Positions 1-9,809 are shown, counted from the first letter of the stretch. The stretch: DNA of 64,000 bases from JABILX01 sp041648305 (GCA_041648305.1 JBAZPI010000001.1:62001-126000); one strand, 5' to 3'. Translations and numbers: made by a program. Notes: a model not told the origin generated them from the letters alone.

Positions 1-1532
1 GCATCCTGATCAGTAATTCCCAAAATTTTAAATACCTTTGCCTGAAGATCGCGATCGTGGATTCTGATACTTCCGCCGCCGATCTCAACGCCGTTCAAAA
101 CAATATCGTACGAATTAGAGAGAACTTCCTCCGGATTTTTATCCAACAACTTCACGTGTTCAGGAATAGGGGAGGTGAAAGGATGATGCACGGCATCCAA
201 TTTTCCCTCTTCCTCCTTATATTCAAACAATGGGAAATGAGTAATCCAACAAAACGCAAAAACATTCTCATCGCGAAGCCCCTTCATATCGCCAAGCTTA
301 AGTCGGACAGCCCCGAGAATTTCACAACATTTCTTCCACTTATCCGCCGCGAACAAAATGACATCGCCTTTTTCCGCCTGACAGCGTGAAGCAATTCCTT
401 CCAATTCCTCAGGCTTAAAGAATTTAGCGATGGGGGATTTGTAGTTGCCATCTTCCTCGATAATTATATACGCAAGCCCTTTGGCCCCGTGCTCCTTAGC
501 GAATTCTTCCAAAGAATCTATTTGAGACCTTGGCATTCCTGCGCCGCCCTCGAGCCTCAAAACCTTCACGCATCCACCGTTTTCAACGACACTCTTGAAC
601 ACGCCAAAGCCGCATTCGGACGCAATATCGGTGATATCGGAAATTGGCATATCAAATCTCAAATCCGGCTTGTCGCTGCCATATAAATCCATCGCTTCAT
701 TATAAGTAAGAGTGACAAACTCAGGGATTTTTTTATGAGGCACAAACTTTTTCACTAACCCCTTTATAAGGCGATTGTTCACGTCGATAATATCCTCCAT
801 TTCAACGAAAGACATTTCCACGTCGAGTTGAGTGAATTCAGGCTGACGATCGCCTCTCTGGTCCTCGTCACGGAAACATCGAGCTATTTGAAAATACTTG
901 TCGAACGAAGCCACCATCAAAAGTTGTTTCAGCTGTTGCGGCGATTGCGGCAATACATAAAAATTTCCCGGATAAAGACGCGAAGGAACAATATACTCGC
1001 GGCTTCCTTCCGGAGTCCCTTTTATCAAAATTGGAGTTTCGATTTCCAGAAAATCCTCCTTCTCCATGAAGTCCCTCACAAACTTTATAATCTGAGTTCT
1101 TTTGATGATATTATTTTTCATCCGATCACGGCGCAAATCCAAATATCTGTACTTCAATCGAAGCTCCTCGGGGATATCCCTATCTTGATTTATCTCAAAT
1201 GGAAGAGTGTCAGCCTTACTCAAGACGGCAACCTTCTTTACCAAAACTTCTATATCTCCGGTCTTCAAATTCGGATTTTCCTGCCCCTTCGGCCTCGCTC
1301 TCACAGATCCCTCTACACGCAGCACATATTCACTGCGAGCGGCATCGAGACTATTATGAGCGTCCTTATACTTAATAGGATCGGAATGAATCTGCGTCAG
1401 CCCATAGCGGTCACGTAAGTCAATGAAAATTATCCCGCCATGATCCCTCCTGCGATGAACCCAACCGGACAAAACAACGTCTTTCCCAACATCCTTCTTG
1501 GAAAGAGAATCGAGCAAATGAGATCTGTACAT
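1..1532 (-). CDS. aspS: Aspartyl-tRNA synthetase, C-terminus cut by window edge
   Basis: Class II aminoacyl-tRNA synthetase that charges tRNA-Asp in the cytoplasm. Reading leftwards from the ATG at 1532, the protein starts with the N-terminal anticodon-binding OB fold (motif DVVLSGWVHRRRDHGGIIFI). The left edge still shows class II motif 3 (GGGSIRIHD). About 510 codons are present; bacterial AspRS is usually near 590 residues, so roughly 80 C-terminal residues lie outside. The gene follows dnaE by 18 nt on the same strand, which suggests cotranscription. Family identity is clear; whether it is a discriminating or non-discriminating (Asp/Asn) enzyme cannot be told from what is visible. Confidence 0.95.
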   Translation of the reverse strand, partial: MYRSHLLDSLSKKDVGKDVVLSGWVHRRRDHGGIIFIDLRDRYGLTQIHSDPIKYKDAHNSLDAARSEYVLRVEGSVRARPKGQENPNLKTGDIEVLVKKVAVLSKADTLPFEINQDRDIPEELRLKYRYLDLRRDRMKNNIIKRTQIIKFVRDFMEKEDFLEIETPILIKGTPEGSREYIVPSRLYPGNFYVLPQSPQQLKQLLMVASFDKYFQIARCFRDEDQRGDRQPEFTQLDVEMSFVEMEDIIDVNNRLIKGLVKKFVPHKKIPEFVTLTYNEAMDLYGSDKPDLRFDMPISDITDIASECGFGVFKSVVENGGCVKVLRLEGGAGMPRSQIDSLEEFAKEHGAKGLAYIIIEEDGNYKSPIAKFFKPEELEGIASRCQAEKGDVILFAADKWKKCCEILGAVRLKLGDMKGLRDENVFAFCWITHFPLFEYKEEEGKLDAVHHPFTSPIPEHVKLLDKNPEEVLSNSYDIVLNGVEIGGGSIRIHDRDLQAKVFKILGITDQD

Positions 1533-1550
1533 AGAAATAAGATTAAATTT

Positions 1551-4500
1551 CTAAACAACTATAGTTTTATTGAGCAGCTCTTTCAAGCTTTCTTCAAATT
1601 TTTCGTCTATGGAAACCCCAAAAGGAACTTTTATCCTTTTGAGAGAGTCCTCCGAAGGTATGTGTAAAACAACTTCTCTTTCTCCCTTATGTTTGGTGAG
1701 AAGTTCTTTTATTTTGTTAAGCAAATCCTTATTAATATCGGGCGGGAGTTCTATGACGTAGGACGCCGGAGCAGACACGCCCTTGGGCGTGTCATTGCCC
1801 TCTCCTAGCCCCTCGTCAGCGAGCGTGCCGCCCCCAGGCTTGCCAAACTTTTCTCCCTCCTTAATTTCAACACCCGAAATATCGAAATCGATTATTCCCG
1901 TATCCCCATCACTACCACTCGCGAGAATTTCTCCGAGGAAAGGAATGTATCTATTTAATTTTTCTTCGGGCTTATAACACTTCAGTTCCTTCGCTTTTTC
2001 GATCATCATGTCCAAAGAAACTTTTTTCAAATTCTGGCACATCACTTGATACCCGCCTCTCCGATAATCCAACTTTCCCTCGACAACCACGACCTGATCT
2101 TCGATCAGTAGTGGCGAGAATTGATGGTAGTATTTCGGAAAAATCATAACCTCAACTTTAGCCGTCGGATCCTCCAAAACAAAAGTCGCCATATAAACTC
2201 CGCTTTTCGTTAAAACCTTTTTAAGGCTGCCGATAAGTCCGACTATTTTCACGTTTTTCCCAATTTGTTTTTTCTCCAATTCACCGATCAAATTGGCCTT
2301 TTTCTTCAAATATTTCTGCAATCCGTGCAGCGGGTGATTGGAAACGTACAATCCCAAAAATTCCTTCTCCCATTTTAATTTTTCGATGGAAGTCGCCTTG
2401 GGCACATCGCGCAAATGAAAATCTTGTTTCTCCTCATGCCCCTGATCAACCAGAGCTCCAAATATATCCGTCTGTCCTTGCGCCTGAGAGTCTTGAATAT
2501 ACCTGGCGTATTTAGAAATTTCTTCAAAACTTGCAGCCAACTGGTTCCTGTCTCCGAATTCATCCAGAGCGCCGCTCAAGGCCAAAGCCTCTATTAATTT
2601 TTTATTCAAATTTTGATAGGGAACCCTTCTCGCGAAATCCTCAATATCTTTGAACTCTCCTCCTTTCTGGCGAGCATCAATGATCTCTTTCACAGAACCT
2701 TGCCCGATGCCCTTTATCGCCATCAATCCAAAGCGAATTAATTTATCATCCACAGCCGTGAAATTCGCGAACGATTCGTTTATCGAAGGAGGCAGAACAT
2801 TTATGCCCATTTCCTCGCATTCGTTTATTTCCAGAACTATTCGATCTGTATCCCCGTAATCGCTGCACATCAAAGCCGTCATAAACTCGGTGGGGTAGTG
2901 CGCCTTCAAATACGCGGTATGGTAAGCAATCAAGCCGTAACAAACCGCATGGGCCTTATTGAATCCATACCCGGCAAACGGCTCAATAACGTGTTCAAAT
3001 ACTTCGCGGGCGAAATCTTCTTTATGCCCCTCCTTCACCGCACCTTTAATAAATTTTTCCCTTTGTTCGGCAAGAAGCTTGGGGATTTTCTTTCCCACAG
3101 CTTTCCTCAAAAGATCAGCCTCCCCCAACGAAAAGCCCGCAAAATCTCTCGCAATTTGCAAAATTTGCTCCTGATAGACAGCGACTCCGTACGTTTCGGA
3201 AAGAATATCTTTAAATGATTTATGCAAATAACGAACCTTTCCGGGATGATGTTTGCCTTTGATGTAATCGGGAATCCATTCCATCGGTCCCGGCCTATAA
3301 AGCGCTCCCATCGCAACTATGTCCTCGAATTTTGTAGGTTTTAATTCTTTCAAATGCCTCTTCATCCCCGAAGACTCCAACTGAAACACTCCGGTTGTGT
3401 CCGCCCTCTGCAAAAGAGCGAAAGTTTTCTTGTCCTCCATGTCGATATTACTCAAATCAATTTCTTCTTCCTTAATTCTTCGAACAAGTTTTTTCGTTTT
3501 TTCAATAATAGTAAGGTTTTTCAACCCCAAGAAATCCATCTTTAATAGACCGATATCCTCAAGCGGCTTCATCGAATACTGAGTAACTATGTCTTGAGCT
3601 TCCCCGCCGGATGCCCTCTGTAGTGGAGTGTATTTAATCAGCGGTTTCTCGGAGATAACAACAGCGCACGCGTGAGTCCCGGCATGCCTGACAGTTCCCT
3701 CAAGTTGAATAGCGAAATCCAAAACTTTTTTCGACTGAGGATTGGTTTCGTAATCGTTTTTGAAATCAGGGTCGTCTTTTATGGACGACGCCAGCGGAGC
3801 GTGCTTCCCAAGAATCGGGGGAGGAACCAATTTCGCCAGTCTATCCATATCAGCATAAGGACACCCGAGCGCCCTTCCAACATCTCTAACGGCCGCTTTT
3901 GCGGTCATCGTTCCAAAAGTAATAATTTGCGCGACATTTTCCCTGCCGTATTTTTCAATGACATAATTCAAAACTTCCTGGCGTCTATTATCAGCAAAAT
4001 CAATATCTATATCAGGCATTGAAACTCTCTCCGGATTCAAGAATCTCTCGAAGAAAAGCCCCTGGACTATAGGATCAAGTTCGGTTATGCCCAAGCTGTA
4101 CGCGATGATGGAACCCGCAGCGGAACCACGCCCGGGCCCAACGGTGATTTTTTGATCCTTAGCGAATTTTACGAAGTCATGAACGATCAAAAAGTAAGTG
4201 GCAAACCCCATTTTATTCACCATATTCAACTCGTATTCCAGACGCTCCATATATTCTTTAGGAACTTTGCCATTTTTAAATCTCAAAACTATGCCCTCCT
4301 CGCATAACTGCTTTAGATAAATTTCAGGTTTTTCATTCTGCGGAGTATTGAAAGCCGGAATCAAATTCTGCCCGAATTCGATCTCAAGATTGCACATCTC
4401 AGCGATCTTCAAAGTGTTTTCCAAAGCTTCCGGCATGTTGCTGAACGACGCTTTCATATCTTCAACTTCCCGAATAGAAAAGTCCCCGATGTATTTCATC

Positions 4501-5204
4501 CTATTCTCGTCAGCGATGGTAGTTTGAGTCTGAATGCAAAGGAGAACCTCATGCGCCTCCGCATCCTCTCTTCTCGGATAATGGGAATCGTTGGTGGCAA
4601 CCAAAGGTAAACCAAATTTTTGCGACAACACTTGTAGCGCTTCATTAGCAGTAGTTTGCTCTTCATTGAAGGCATGATCCTGAACTTCAAGAAAATAATT
4701 TTCTTCACCAAAAATCTCCAAATAGCCCTTAATTAAATTTTCGGCCTCATCCTGATCCCCGGACAAAATCACTCTGGGAAGATGCCCTTGTAAGCAACCG
4801 CTCAGCGCAATCAGCCCCTCACTATGAGCTTTCAATAACCCGTAATCCGCCCTCGGTTTATAATAAAATCCTTCAAGATTCGCTTTCGTCACGATCTCAA
4901 TAAGGTTCTGATATCCAACCTGATTTTTCGCCAAAAGAGTCAGATGATACGGCTGATTATCAACCTGCGGAGTTTTATCGAAACGGGTCCGCTTCGCCAC
5001 ATAAATCTCACATCCAATAATGGGTTTAATCCCGGCTTCCAAAGCCGCTTTATAAAACTCTATAACACCATACATATTCCCGTGATCCGTAATCGCGCAC
5101 GCGGGCATGCCGAGTTCTTTCGCACGCTCAATAACCTTCTTCGGCGACCCGAGTCCATCAAGTAAACTGTAGTGCGTATGACAATGTAGATTTACGTAAG
5201 ACAT
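1551..5204 (-). CDS. dnaE: DNA polymerase III subunit alpha
   Basis: Catalytic subunit of the replicative DNA polymerase, about 1217 aa, normal for DnaE1. The N-terminal PHP domain begins at once (NLHCHTHYSLLDG). The palm carries the catalytic acidic motif PDIDIDFADNRRQ, followed by the fingers and a helix-hairpin-helix region. An OB fold near the C-terminus contains VKIVGLIGSLKKVLTKSG, and an acidic Gly-rich linker precedes the last 70 residues. The frame stays open to 5261, but the PHP domain starts at the ATG at 5204, which also has a -10-like hexamer 7 nt upstream. Divergent from proB with only 23 nt between start codons. Confidence 0.97.
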   Translation of the reverse strand: MSYVNLHCHTHYSLLDGLGSPKKVIERAKELGMPACAITDHGNMYGVIEFYKAALEAGIKPIIGCEIYVAKRTRFDKTPQVDNQPYHLTLLAKNQVGYQNLIEIVTKANLEGFYYKPRADYGLLKAHSEGLIALSGCLQGHLPRVILSGDQDEAENLIKGYLEIFGEENYFLEVQDHAFNEEQTTANEALQVLSQKFGLPLVATNDSHYPRREDAEAHEVLLCIQTQTTIADENRMKYIGDFSIREVEDMKASFSNMPEALENTLKIAEMCNLEIEFGQNLIPAFNTPQNEKPEIYLKQLCEEGIVLRFKNGKVPKEYMERLEYELNMVNKMGFATYFLIVHDFVKFAKDQKITVGPGRGSAAGSIIAYSLGITELDPIVQGLFFERFLNPERVSMPDIDIDFADNRRQEVLNYVIEKYGRENVAQIITFGTMTAKAAVRDVGRALGCPYADMDRLAKLVPPPILGKHAPLASSIKDDPDFKNDYETNPQSKKVLDFAIQLEGTVRHAGTHACAVVISEKPLIKYTPLQRASGGEAQDIVTQYSMKPLEDIGLLKMDFLGLKNLTIIEKTKKLVRRIKEEEIDLSNIDMEDKKTFALLQRADTTGVFQLESSGMKRHLKELKPTKFEDIVAMGALYRPGPMEWIPDYIKGKHHPGKVRYLHKSFKDILSETYGVAVYQEQILQIARDFAGFSLGEADLLRKAVGKKIPKLLAEQREKFIKGAVKEGHKEDFAREVFEHVIEPFAGYGFNKAHAVCYGLIAYHTAYLKAHYPTEFMTALMCSDYGDTDRIVLEINECEEMGINVLPPSINESFANFTAVDDKLIRFGLMAIKGIGQGSVKEIIDARQKGGEFKDIEDFARRVPYQNLNKKLIEALALSGALDEFGDRNQLAASFEEISKYARYIQDSQAQGQTDIFGALVDQGHEEKQDFHLRDVPKATSIEKLKWEKEFLGLYVSNHPLHGLQKYLKKKANLIGELEKKQIGKNVKIVGLIGSLKKVLTKSGVYMATFVLEDPTAKVEVMIFPKYYHQFSPLLIEDQVVVVEGKLDYRRGGYQVMCQNLKKVSLDMMIEKAKELKCYKPEEKLNRYIPFLGEILASGSDGDTGIIDFDISGVEIKEGEKFGKPGGGTLADEGLGEGNDTPKGVSAPASYVIELPPDINKDLLNKIKELLTKHKGEREVVLHIPSEDSLKRIKVPFGVSIDEKFEESLKELLNKTIVV

Positions 5205-5211
5205 CGTTTTC

Positions 5212-5219
5212 AATATAAT
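5212..5219. promoter_or_regulatory. Overlapping divergent -10 elements for dnaE and proB
   Basis: On the plus strand TATAAT (5214-5219) lies 8 nt before the proB ATG. On the minus strand TATATT (plus positions 5217-5212) lies 7 nt before the dnaE ATG. The two hexamers share four base pairs, so the polymerase can serve only one direction at a time. Both transcripts would start at or next to the start codon (leaderless). This is an inference from spacing; no transcription start data are available. Confidence 0.55.
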
Positions 5220-5227
5220 GCCTTTCG

Positions 5228-6301
5228 ATGACCAAGACAATCTTAATAAAAGTAGGAACAAACGTACTCACGACAAGCGAGGGTAGGTTGGATTTAAACC
5301 TGATAAAGAGCCTGGTTGACCAAATCTCAGAATTGAAAAAGAACGGGCACAAAGTAGCGTTGGTTACTTCTGGAGCGGTAGGCGCGGGATTGGAATTGAA
5401 CAGGTTTTCTTCAGTTAAAAACAAAGTGACTCGCAAACAAATGCTGGCCGCGGTCGGACAAAATTACTTGATGCAGATCTATTCGAAATATTTCGAAACA
5501 CACGACGTCATCATAGCCCAGGCGCTTCTTTCTCGTTCAGACTTCTCAATCAGGAAGAAATATCTGAACATGAAGAACACTTTGCTCAACCTGCTTGATC
5601 AAGACGTTGTCCCGATCATCAACGAAAACGACGTTGTCTCTACCGAAGAATTGAGTTTCAGCGACAACGACATTCTCGCGAGCTACACAGCTGCGCTCAT
5701 AAAAGCCGACAAACTTATAATTCTGACAGTCGTCGATGGTCTCTACGACAAAGACCCATCTGACAAAACGGCAAAAACCATAGAGAAAGTTACAAAAATA
5801 GACGAAAAGACTTTCGGTATGTGCGGTAAATCCAAATCCTCTCTTGGCCTGGGCGGGATGAAGTCTAAAATCTCTGCTGCAAATGTAGCCACAGAACTCG
5901 GAATAGAGACGATCATCGCGAACGGGAAAACTCAAAATCTTAAAAATATAGTCGAAGGAAGTTTCAAAGGCACAACTTTCACATCTGAAAATAATAAGAA
6001 AAAGAGCGTTTATTACTGGTTGCTCGCCGGGTCTACAATTTCAGGCCGTCTCACCATCGACGACGGAGCGCAAAAAGCGATCCTGAATAACAAGAGTTTG
6101 CTTATCGTCGGTATAGAGAAGGTGGAAGGCAATTTCAAGAAAGGTGACACCGTGGAAGTCTGCAACAAAAAAGGAGAAAGAATCGCGGTCGGAATTATTA
6201 ATTTGAGCAGTGAAGTCCTGACAAAAAATCTTTCTCAGCCAAAAGAAAGTTTAAAGAATCAGAAAGAAGTAATTCATTGCGATAACCTTAAAATTCTATA
6301 A
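5228..6301 (+). CDS. proB: Glutamate 5-kinase with PUA domain
   Basis: First step of proline synthesis: ATP-dependent phosphorylation of glutamate to glutamyl-5-phosphate. The 357-aa length fits ProB with a C-terminal PUA domain (about residues 270-350). Visible motifs of the amino-acid kinase fold are IKVGTNVLTTSEGRL at the N-terminus, LVTSGAVGAG and INENDVVS. It starts a three-gene operon: proC follows after 11 nt and proA 9 nt later. The enzyme family is usually feedback-inhibited by proline, which cannot be judged here. Many reduced CPR genomes lack proline synthesis, so the complete operon is notable. Confidence 0.96.
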   Translation: MTKTILIKVGTNVLTTSEGRLDLNLIKSLVDQISELKKNGHKVALVTSGAVGAGLELNRFSSVKNKVTRKQMLAAVGQNYLMQIYSKYFETHDVIIAQALLSRSDFSIRKKYLNMKNTLLNLLDQDVVPIINENDVVSTEELSFSDNDILASYTAALIKADKLIILTVVDGLYDKDPSDKTAKTIEKVTKIDEKTFGMCGKSKSSLGLGGMKSKISAANVATELGIETIIANGKTQNLKNIVEGSFKGTTFTSENNKKKSVYYWLLAGSTISGRLTIDDGAQKAILNNKSLLIVGIEKVEGNFKKGDTVEVCNKKGERIAVGIINLSSEVLTKNLSQPKESLKNQKEVIHCDNLKIL

Positions 6302-6312
6302 ATCAAAAAGTA

Positions 6313-7059
6313 ATGAAAATAACAATAATAGGCGCGGGGACTATGGGGTCGATCTTCCAAAACGCCTTGAACCAAAAGAAGATTTTCAATGGAACTGATG
6401 TTCTCATGGTAGATAAAACAGACAAGATTGCCGACAAACCTCTCGGAGACATCGTTCTTTTCGCGGTCAAACCTCAGGATTTTCCCAAAGCTGCAAAGAG
6501 ATTAAAAGGAGTCAAAAACAAACTGATTATTTCAATAATGGCAGGTGTCACAATCGCAAAAATAAAACGTCTGACTCCTGGGAATAGAGTAATCAGAAGC
6601 ATGCCAAACCTCGGAGCGCAAAATTTCGCGTCAATGACTGTTTGGAAGGCGGATAAAACCCTCTCACCAAAAGAAAAAGGCATAATAAAAAAGATCTTCT
6701 CATCCATAGGCGAAGAAATCGAAGTCAACAAAGAAGAATTGATCGATTCAGCGACCGCCGTTTCGGGTTCAGGTCCTGGCTATATATACTTCATCGCAGG
6801 AGAAATGATGAAAGCGGCGCAGAAATTAGGTTTCAAAAAAATCGAAGCGGAAAAAATGGTCAAACAAACTTTTATCGGAGCAGTCGACATATGGAAAAGC
6901 TCAAATCTTCCAGTCGACGTTTTAGAAGCCAAAGTGAAATCCCCAAAAGGAACAACAGAAGCAGGAATCAAAGAATTCAAAAAAAACCGTCTTGGCAAAG
7001 TGATTGAAAAAGGCATCGCAAAAGCGCACAGACGCGCGAAAGAACTCTCCAAATTTTAA
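6313..7059 (+). CDS. proC: Pyrroline-5-carboxylate reductase
   Basis: Last step of proline synthesis, NAD(P)H-dependent reduction of pyrroline-5-carboxylate. The N-terminal Rossmann fold has ITIIGAGTMGS. The family signature around residues 90-160 is visible (RVIRSMPNLGA and SGSGPGYIYF). At 248 aa it is somewhat shorter than the typical 265-275 aa, mainly from a compact N-terminal domain. Middle gene of the proB-proC-proA operon, which is not the commonest order (many bacteria keep proC apart), so it supports a dedicated pathway unit. Confidence 0.95.
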   Translation: MKITIIGAGTMGSIFQNALNQKKIFNGTDVLMVDKTDKIADKPLGDIVLFAVKPQDFPKAAKRLKGVKNKLIISIMAGVTIAKIKRLTPGNRVIRSMPNLGAQNFASMTVWKADKTLSPKEKGIIKKIFSSIGEEIEVNKEELIDSATAVSGSGPGYIYFIAGEMMKAAQKLGFKKIEAEKMVKQTFIGAVDIWKSSNLPVDVLEAKVKSPKGTTEAGIKEFKKNRLGKVIEKGIAKAHRRAKELSKF

Positions 7060-7068
7060 AGAACAAAA

Positions 7069-8313
7069 ATGGAAGAAATTATCGAAAAATTCAAGCAACT
7101 TCAGCGTCTTAGTAGAACCATGCCGGATTCCGCCAAAAGGACTGAAGTTTTGCGAAGTCTGTCCAAGAATTTGAAACTAAACGAAGCTGCGATTCTTGAA
7201 GCCAACCAAAAGGATCTTGAGAAAATGGAGAAAGACAATCCCTTGTACGATCGCCTCCTCCTATCCGGAGAGAGAATCGACGGGATCTGCGGCGATGTCG
7301 AAAGCGTCGCCTCCCTCGAAGATCCCAACGGGCAAACGTTGGAGGAAAGAACACTCCCCAATGGACTCCACCTTAAAAGAGTGTCAGTTCCTCTCGGAGT
7401 AGTTGGCGTGATTTACGAAGCCCGTCCAAACGTGACAGTCGACGTTTTTAGCCTCTGCTTCAAAGCCGGGAACACGGTTGTTTTGAAGGGCGGATCCGAC
7501 GCCGAAGAATCGAACAAGGCGATAGTTAAAATAATTAAAAAAACCTTAAAGGAAAATAACTTAAGCGAAGACCTGCTCTACTTGATGTCTGCGGATCGAA
7601 AGTACGTCGAAGTAATGTTGAAAGCAGACAAGTACATCGACTTAATTATCCCACGCGGAAGTCAGGGACTTATAAGGTTTGTTAAGGAAAATTCGCTTGT
7701 TCCGATCATTGAGACGGGCGCGGGGATCGTTCACACGTACATTGATGAAGATTTTAATCTCGACTGGGCCCGTGAAATTATCTTCAACGCAAAAACGCAG
7801 CGCCCAAGCGTATGTAATGCACTCGACTGTCTAGTAATCAGCGAAAAAGCTCTGCCAAAACTCCCAGAAATAGTAGAGCTCTTGGCCAAAAAAGAAGTGA
7901 TTATCTACGCAGATGCTCAAAGTCACGCTGCATTAGAAGGAAAATACCCAGCCACACTGCTCGAAAAAGCCGAAGAAGAGCACTTCGGAAGGGAATTTCT
8001 CTCTCTTCAAATGGCGATCAAAACGGTCTCAAACTTAAACGAAGCAATCGAACACATCAATAAATATTCTTCACGCCACTCCGAAGCAATCATATCAAAC
8101 AACGCAGCCTCTCAAGCAAGCTTCATAAAAGAGGTTGACGCAGGCGTAATCTATACAAACGCCTCAACATGCTTTACAGATGGTGGCATCTTCGGTCTTG
8201 GAGCCGAAATCGGCATAAGTACCCAGAAGCTTCACGCCAGAGGCCCATTCGCCCTAAAAGCACTCACAACATACAAGTGGATACTTGAAGGAGAAGGACA
8301 GGTTAGGAGGTAG
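7069..8313 (+). CDS. proA: Gamma-glutamyl phosphate reductase
   Basis: Second step of proline synthesis: NADPH-dependent reduction of glutamyl-5-phosphate to glutamate semialdehyde, which cyclises to pyrroline-5-carboxylate. It belongs to the aldehyde dehydrogenase superfamily; 414 aa is the usual ProA length. Motifs seen are GVIYEARPNVTVDVF (cofactor region), GNTVVLKGGSDA and QRPSVCNALDCLVI with the catalytic cysteine. The C-terminal GLGAEIGISTQKLHARGP is a ProA hallmark. Third gene of the proline operon, 9 nt after proC. No clear terminator follows. Confidence 0.97.
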   Translation: MEEIIEKFKQLQRLSRTMPDSAKRTEVLRSLSKNLKLNEAAILEANQKDLEKMEKDNPLYDRLLLSGERIDGICGDVESVASLEDPNGQTLEERTLPNGLHLKRVSVPLGVVGVIYEARPNVTVDVFSLCFKAGNTVVLKGGSDAEESNKAIVKIIKKTLKENNLSEDLLYLMSADRKYVEVMLKADKYIDLIIPRGSQGLIRFVKENSLVPIIETGAGIVHTYIDEDFNLDWAREIIFNAKTQRPSVCNALDCLVISEKALPKLPEIVELLAKKEVIIYADAQSHAALEGKYPATLLEKAEEEHFGREFLSLQMAIKTVSNLNEAIEHINKYSSRHSEAIISNNAASQASFIKEVDAGVIYTNASTCFTDGGIFGLGAEIGISTQKLHARGPFALKALTTYKWILEGEGQVRR

Positions 8314-8382
8314 CAATTAATTTAAGGCGGTAACGAGAGCAAACAACACACCTTTGTTTTCTTGTTTGATCAGCATAAAGAA

Positions 8383-9159
8383 TTAAGCTACCTGTCGAAC
8401 TGCGACAGCTTGCAGGGCAGCTTGTGCAGCTTCCTCATCCCTTAGAAAACGCTGAAAAAATAATTCTGTGCCAGTAAGTCGGTTGCGAACATCTTGAGTA
8501 ATAGAATGTAGTATAATATTTTCAACGTCAGGATGTCGCAATTTTTCTTCATTCAAAACCGGTACGGGATAAACAATCCTTGTGCCCTTTGACCATCTTA
8601 TTTTTTCTCTAATGGGGTGTTCAATATGGGATGGTATTTGTTCGTCCGGACCCAAAGGTTGCGCCGTATGATATTCGGTTAGTGGTATTAATTCTCCATC
8701 CCCGTTATGAGTTGTTGAACTAACCAATGCCCGCGGCGCATCCGGAAAATCATGAGCTATAGCGCCTATGAGAGGTGGACCATATTCATCCGATGGTAAA
8801 AGATGAACTCTTTCACTAGGCGATCCATGTCCGCCATAGAGCCATATATCTACAAGAGCTTCCGGAATACCCTCCTGGATTACGTTGTTGCGGGTGGAAA
8901 GTCTTATCCCTGTAACAGGCTGTTGATTTTCTTGTTCTGCTGTTTCTATATATCGAGAAAGTATTGCGAATATTTTTTCAGCAATCTCTCCGCGTTTTGT
9001 ATCAAAAACTTCGCCAAATTCTTGCCCCATAGCAAACATCATTTCCTTTGCGTTACTTACAACTATACCTGCTTTTAAAGTAGGTTTGTAGGTACCACGA
9101 AGCGGAAAAACAATCGAAAAGTCCGCAGGAGTAGGAGCTGTTTTTAAGTTCATGTTCAT
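8383..9159 (-). CDS. Conserved-looking hypothetical protein, 258 aa
   Basis: I do not recognise the family. The protein is probably soluble: no signal peptide or membrane segment is visible. It has a His/Pro-rich central part (IWLYGGHGSPSERVHLLPS, then VSSTTHNGDGELIPL) and an Ala/Gln-rich helical C-terminus. The GGHGSP and THNGDGE stretches with several conserved-type His/Asp residues could form a metal or active site, but this is speculation. A TACTAT hexamer (9166-9171) lies 6 nt before the ATG at 9159, supporting this start rather than the Met two codons later. It stands alone on the minus strand, convergent with proA. Confidence 0.7.
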   Translation of the reverse strand: MNMNLKTAPTPADFSIVFPLRGTYKPTLKAGIVVSNAKEMMFAMGQEFGEVFDTKRGEIAEKIFAILSRYIETAEQENQQPVTGIRLSTRNNVIQEGIPEALVDIWLYGGHGSPSERVHLLPSDEYGPPLIGAIAHDFPDAPRALVSSTTHNGDGELIPLTEYHTAQPLGPDEQIPSHIEHPIREKIRWSKGTRIVYPVPVLNEEKLRHPDVENIILHSITQDVRNRLTGTELFFQRFLRDEEAAQAALQAVAVRQVA

Positions 9160-9206
9160 GACCGAATAGTACCTAAAATTTCCTTTTTTGCAAGTTTTTA
9201 CTAAGT

Positions 9207-9809
9207 CTAAAGCCCGATTTCACCCGCAATACCTTGCATTGCAGTCAAGCAAATCTCTATAAATTTTTCGACAGGCAAATTGAGCCCCTCCGGATTAGAA
9301 CACATCGCGACTTCATTCCTTCTCGTCCTCGCCGCAAATTTAGGCTCTTTAAGAAACCTCTTCACGACCGACGACACCTTAACTTCCGCCAATTTCTTGC
9401 TCGGATAAACATAAGCGACAGCCATAATCAAACCCGTAAGCGAATCGGCGCAAAAAATCGACCATTCAGCTTTGTTTTTGCAATTTACGCCAGTAAATCT
9501 CGCGTCGTGAGCTTGAATAATATTATGTACAACTTCAGACGCTTCCAGACCGTATTTTGCCAGCGCCTCACGGGTTTTCGCCGGATGTTCTTCTTTAAAT
9601 TCACCTGAAAAATCAATGTCGTGGATCAAACCGGCAAGCATCCAATCTTCTTTCGAAGGATCGCCTGCACCAAGAAGACCACCAGCGTTAAAATAATCAT
9701 ACAATCCTGACATGCAAGCCTCCAGCGCGAGCGAATGATAAAAGATATTTTGCTCCAGCTGCGCTTTCGCGGCATCATAATATTTTTGTCTGTCGTATGT
9801 CATGCGCAT
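9207..9809 (-). CDS. HD-domain phosphohydrolase-like protein
   Basis: About 200 aa with an HD-type metal-binding arrangement: an early His (FYHSLALEA), the HD pair in LAGLIHDIDFSGE, a later His in IIQAHDARFTG and an Asp in IFCADSLTGLI. HD proteins hydrolyse phosphate esters of nucleotides or metabolites; the substrate is unknown. The frame is open to 9836, but I choose the ATG at 9809. TATAAT sits exactly 6 nt before it (plus positions 9816-9821), and the longer version would overlap the neighbouring gene. The -10 lies across the 3' end of that upstream gene, so this one is probably transcribed independently. Confidence 0.8.
   Translation of the reverse strand: MRMTYDRQKYYDAAKAQLEQNIFYHSLALEACMSGLYDYFNAGGLLGAGDPSKEDWMLAGLIHDIDFSGEFKEEHPAKTREALAKYGLEASEVVHNIIQAHDARFTGVNCKNKAEWSIFCADSLTGLIMAVAYVYPSKKLAEVKVSSVVKRFLKEPKFAARTRRNEVAMCSNPEGLNLPVEKFIEICLTAMQGIAGEIGL

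Noticed and set aside
1551..5261. dnaE start at 5261
   Set aside because: The PHP domain begins at the Met at 5204; the extra 19 residues are untypical and would overlap the proB start on the other strand.
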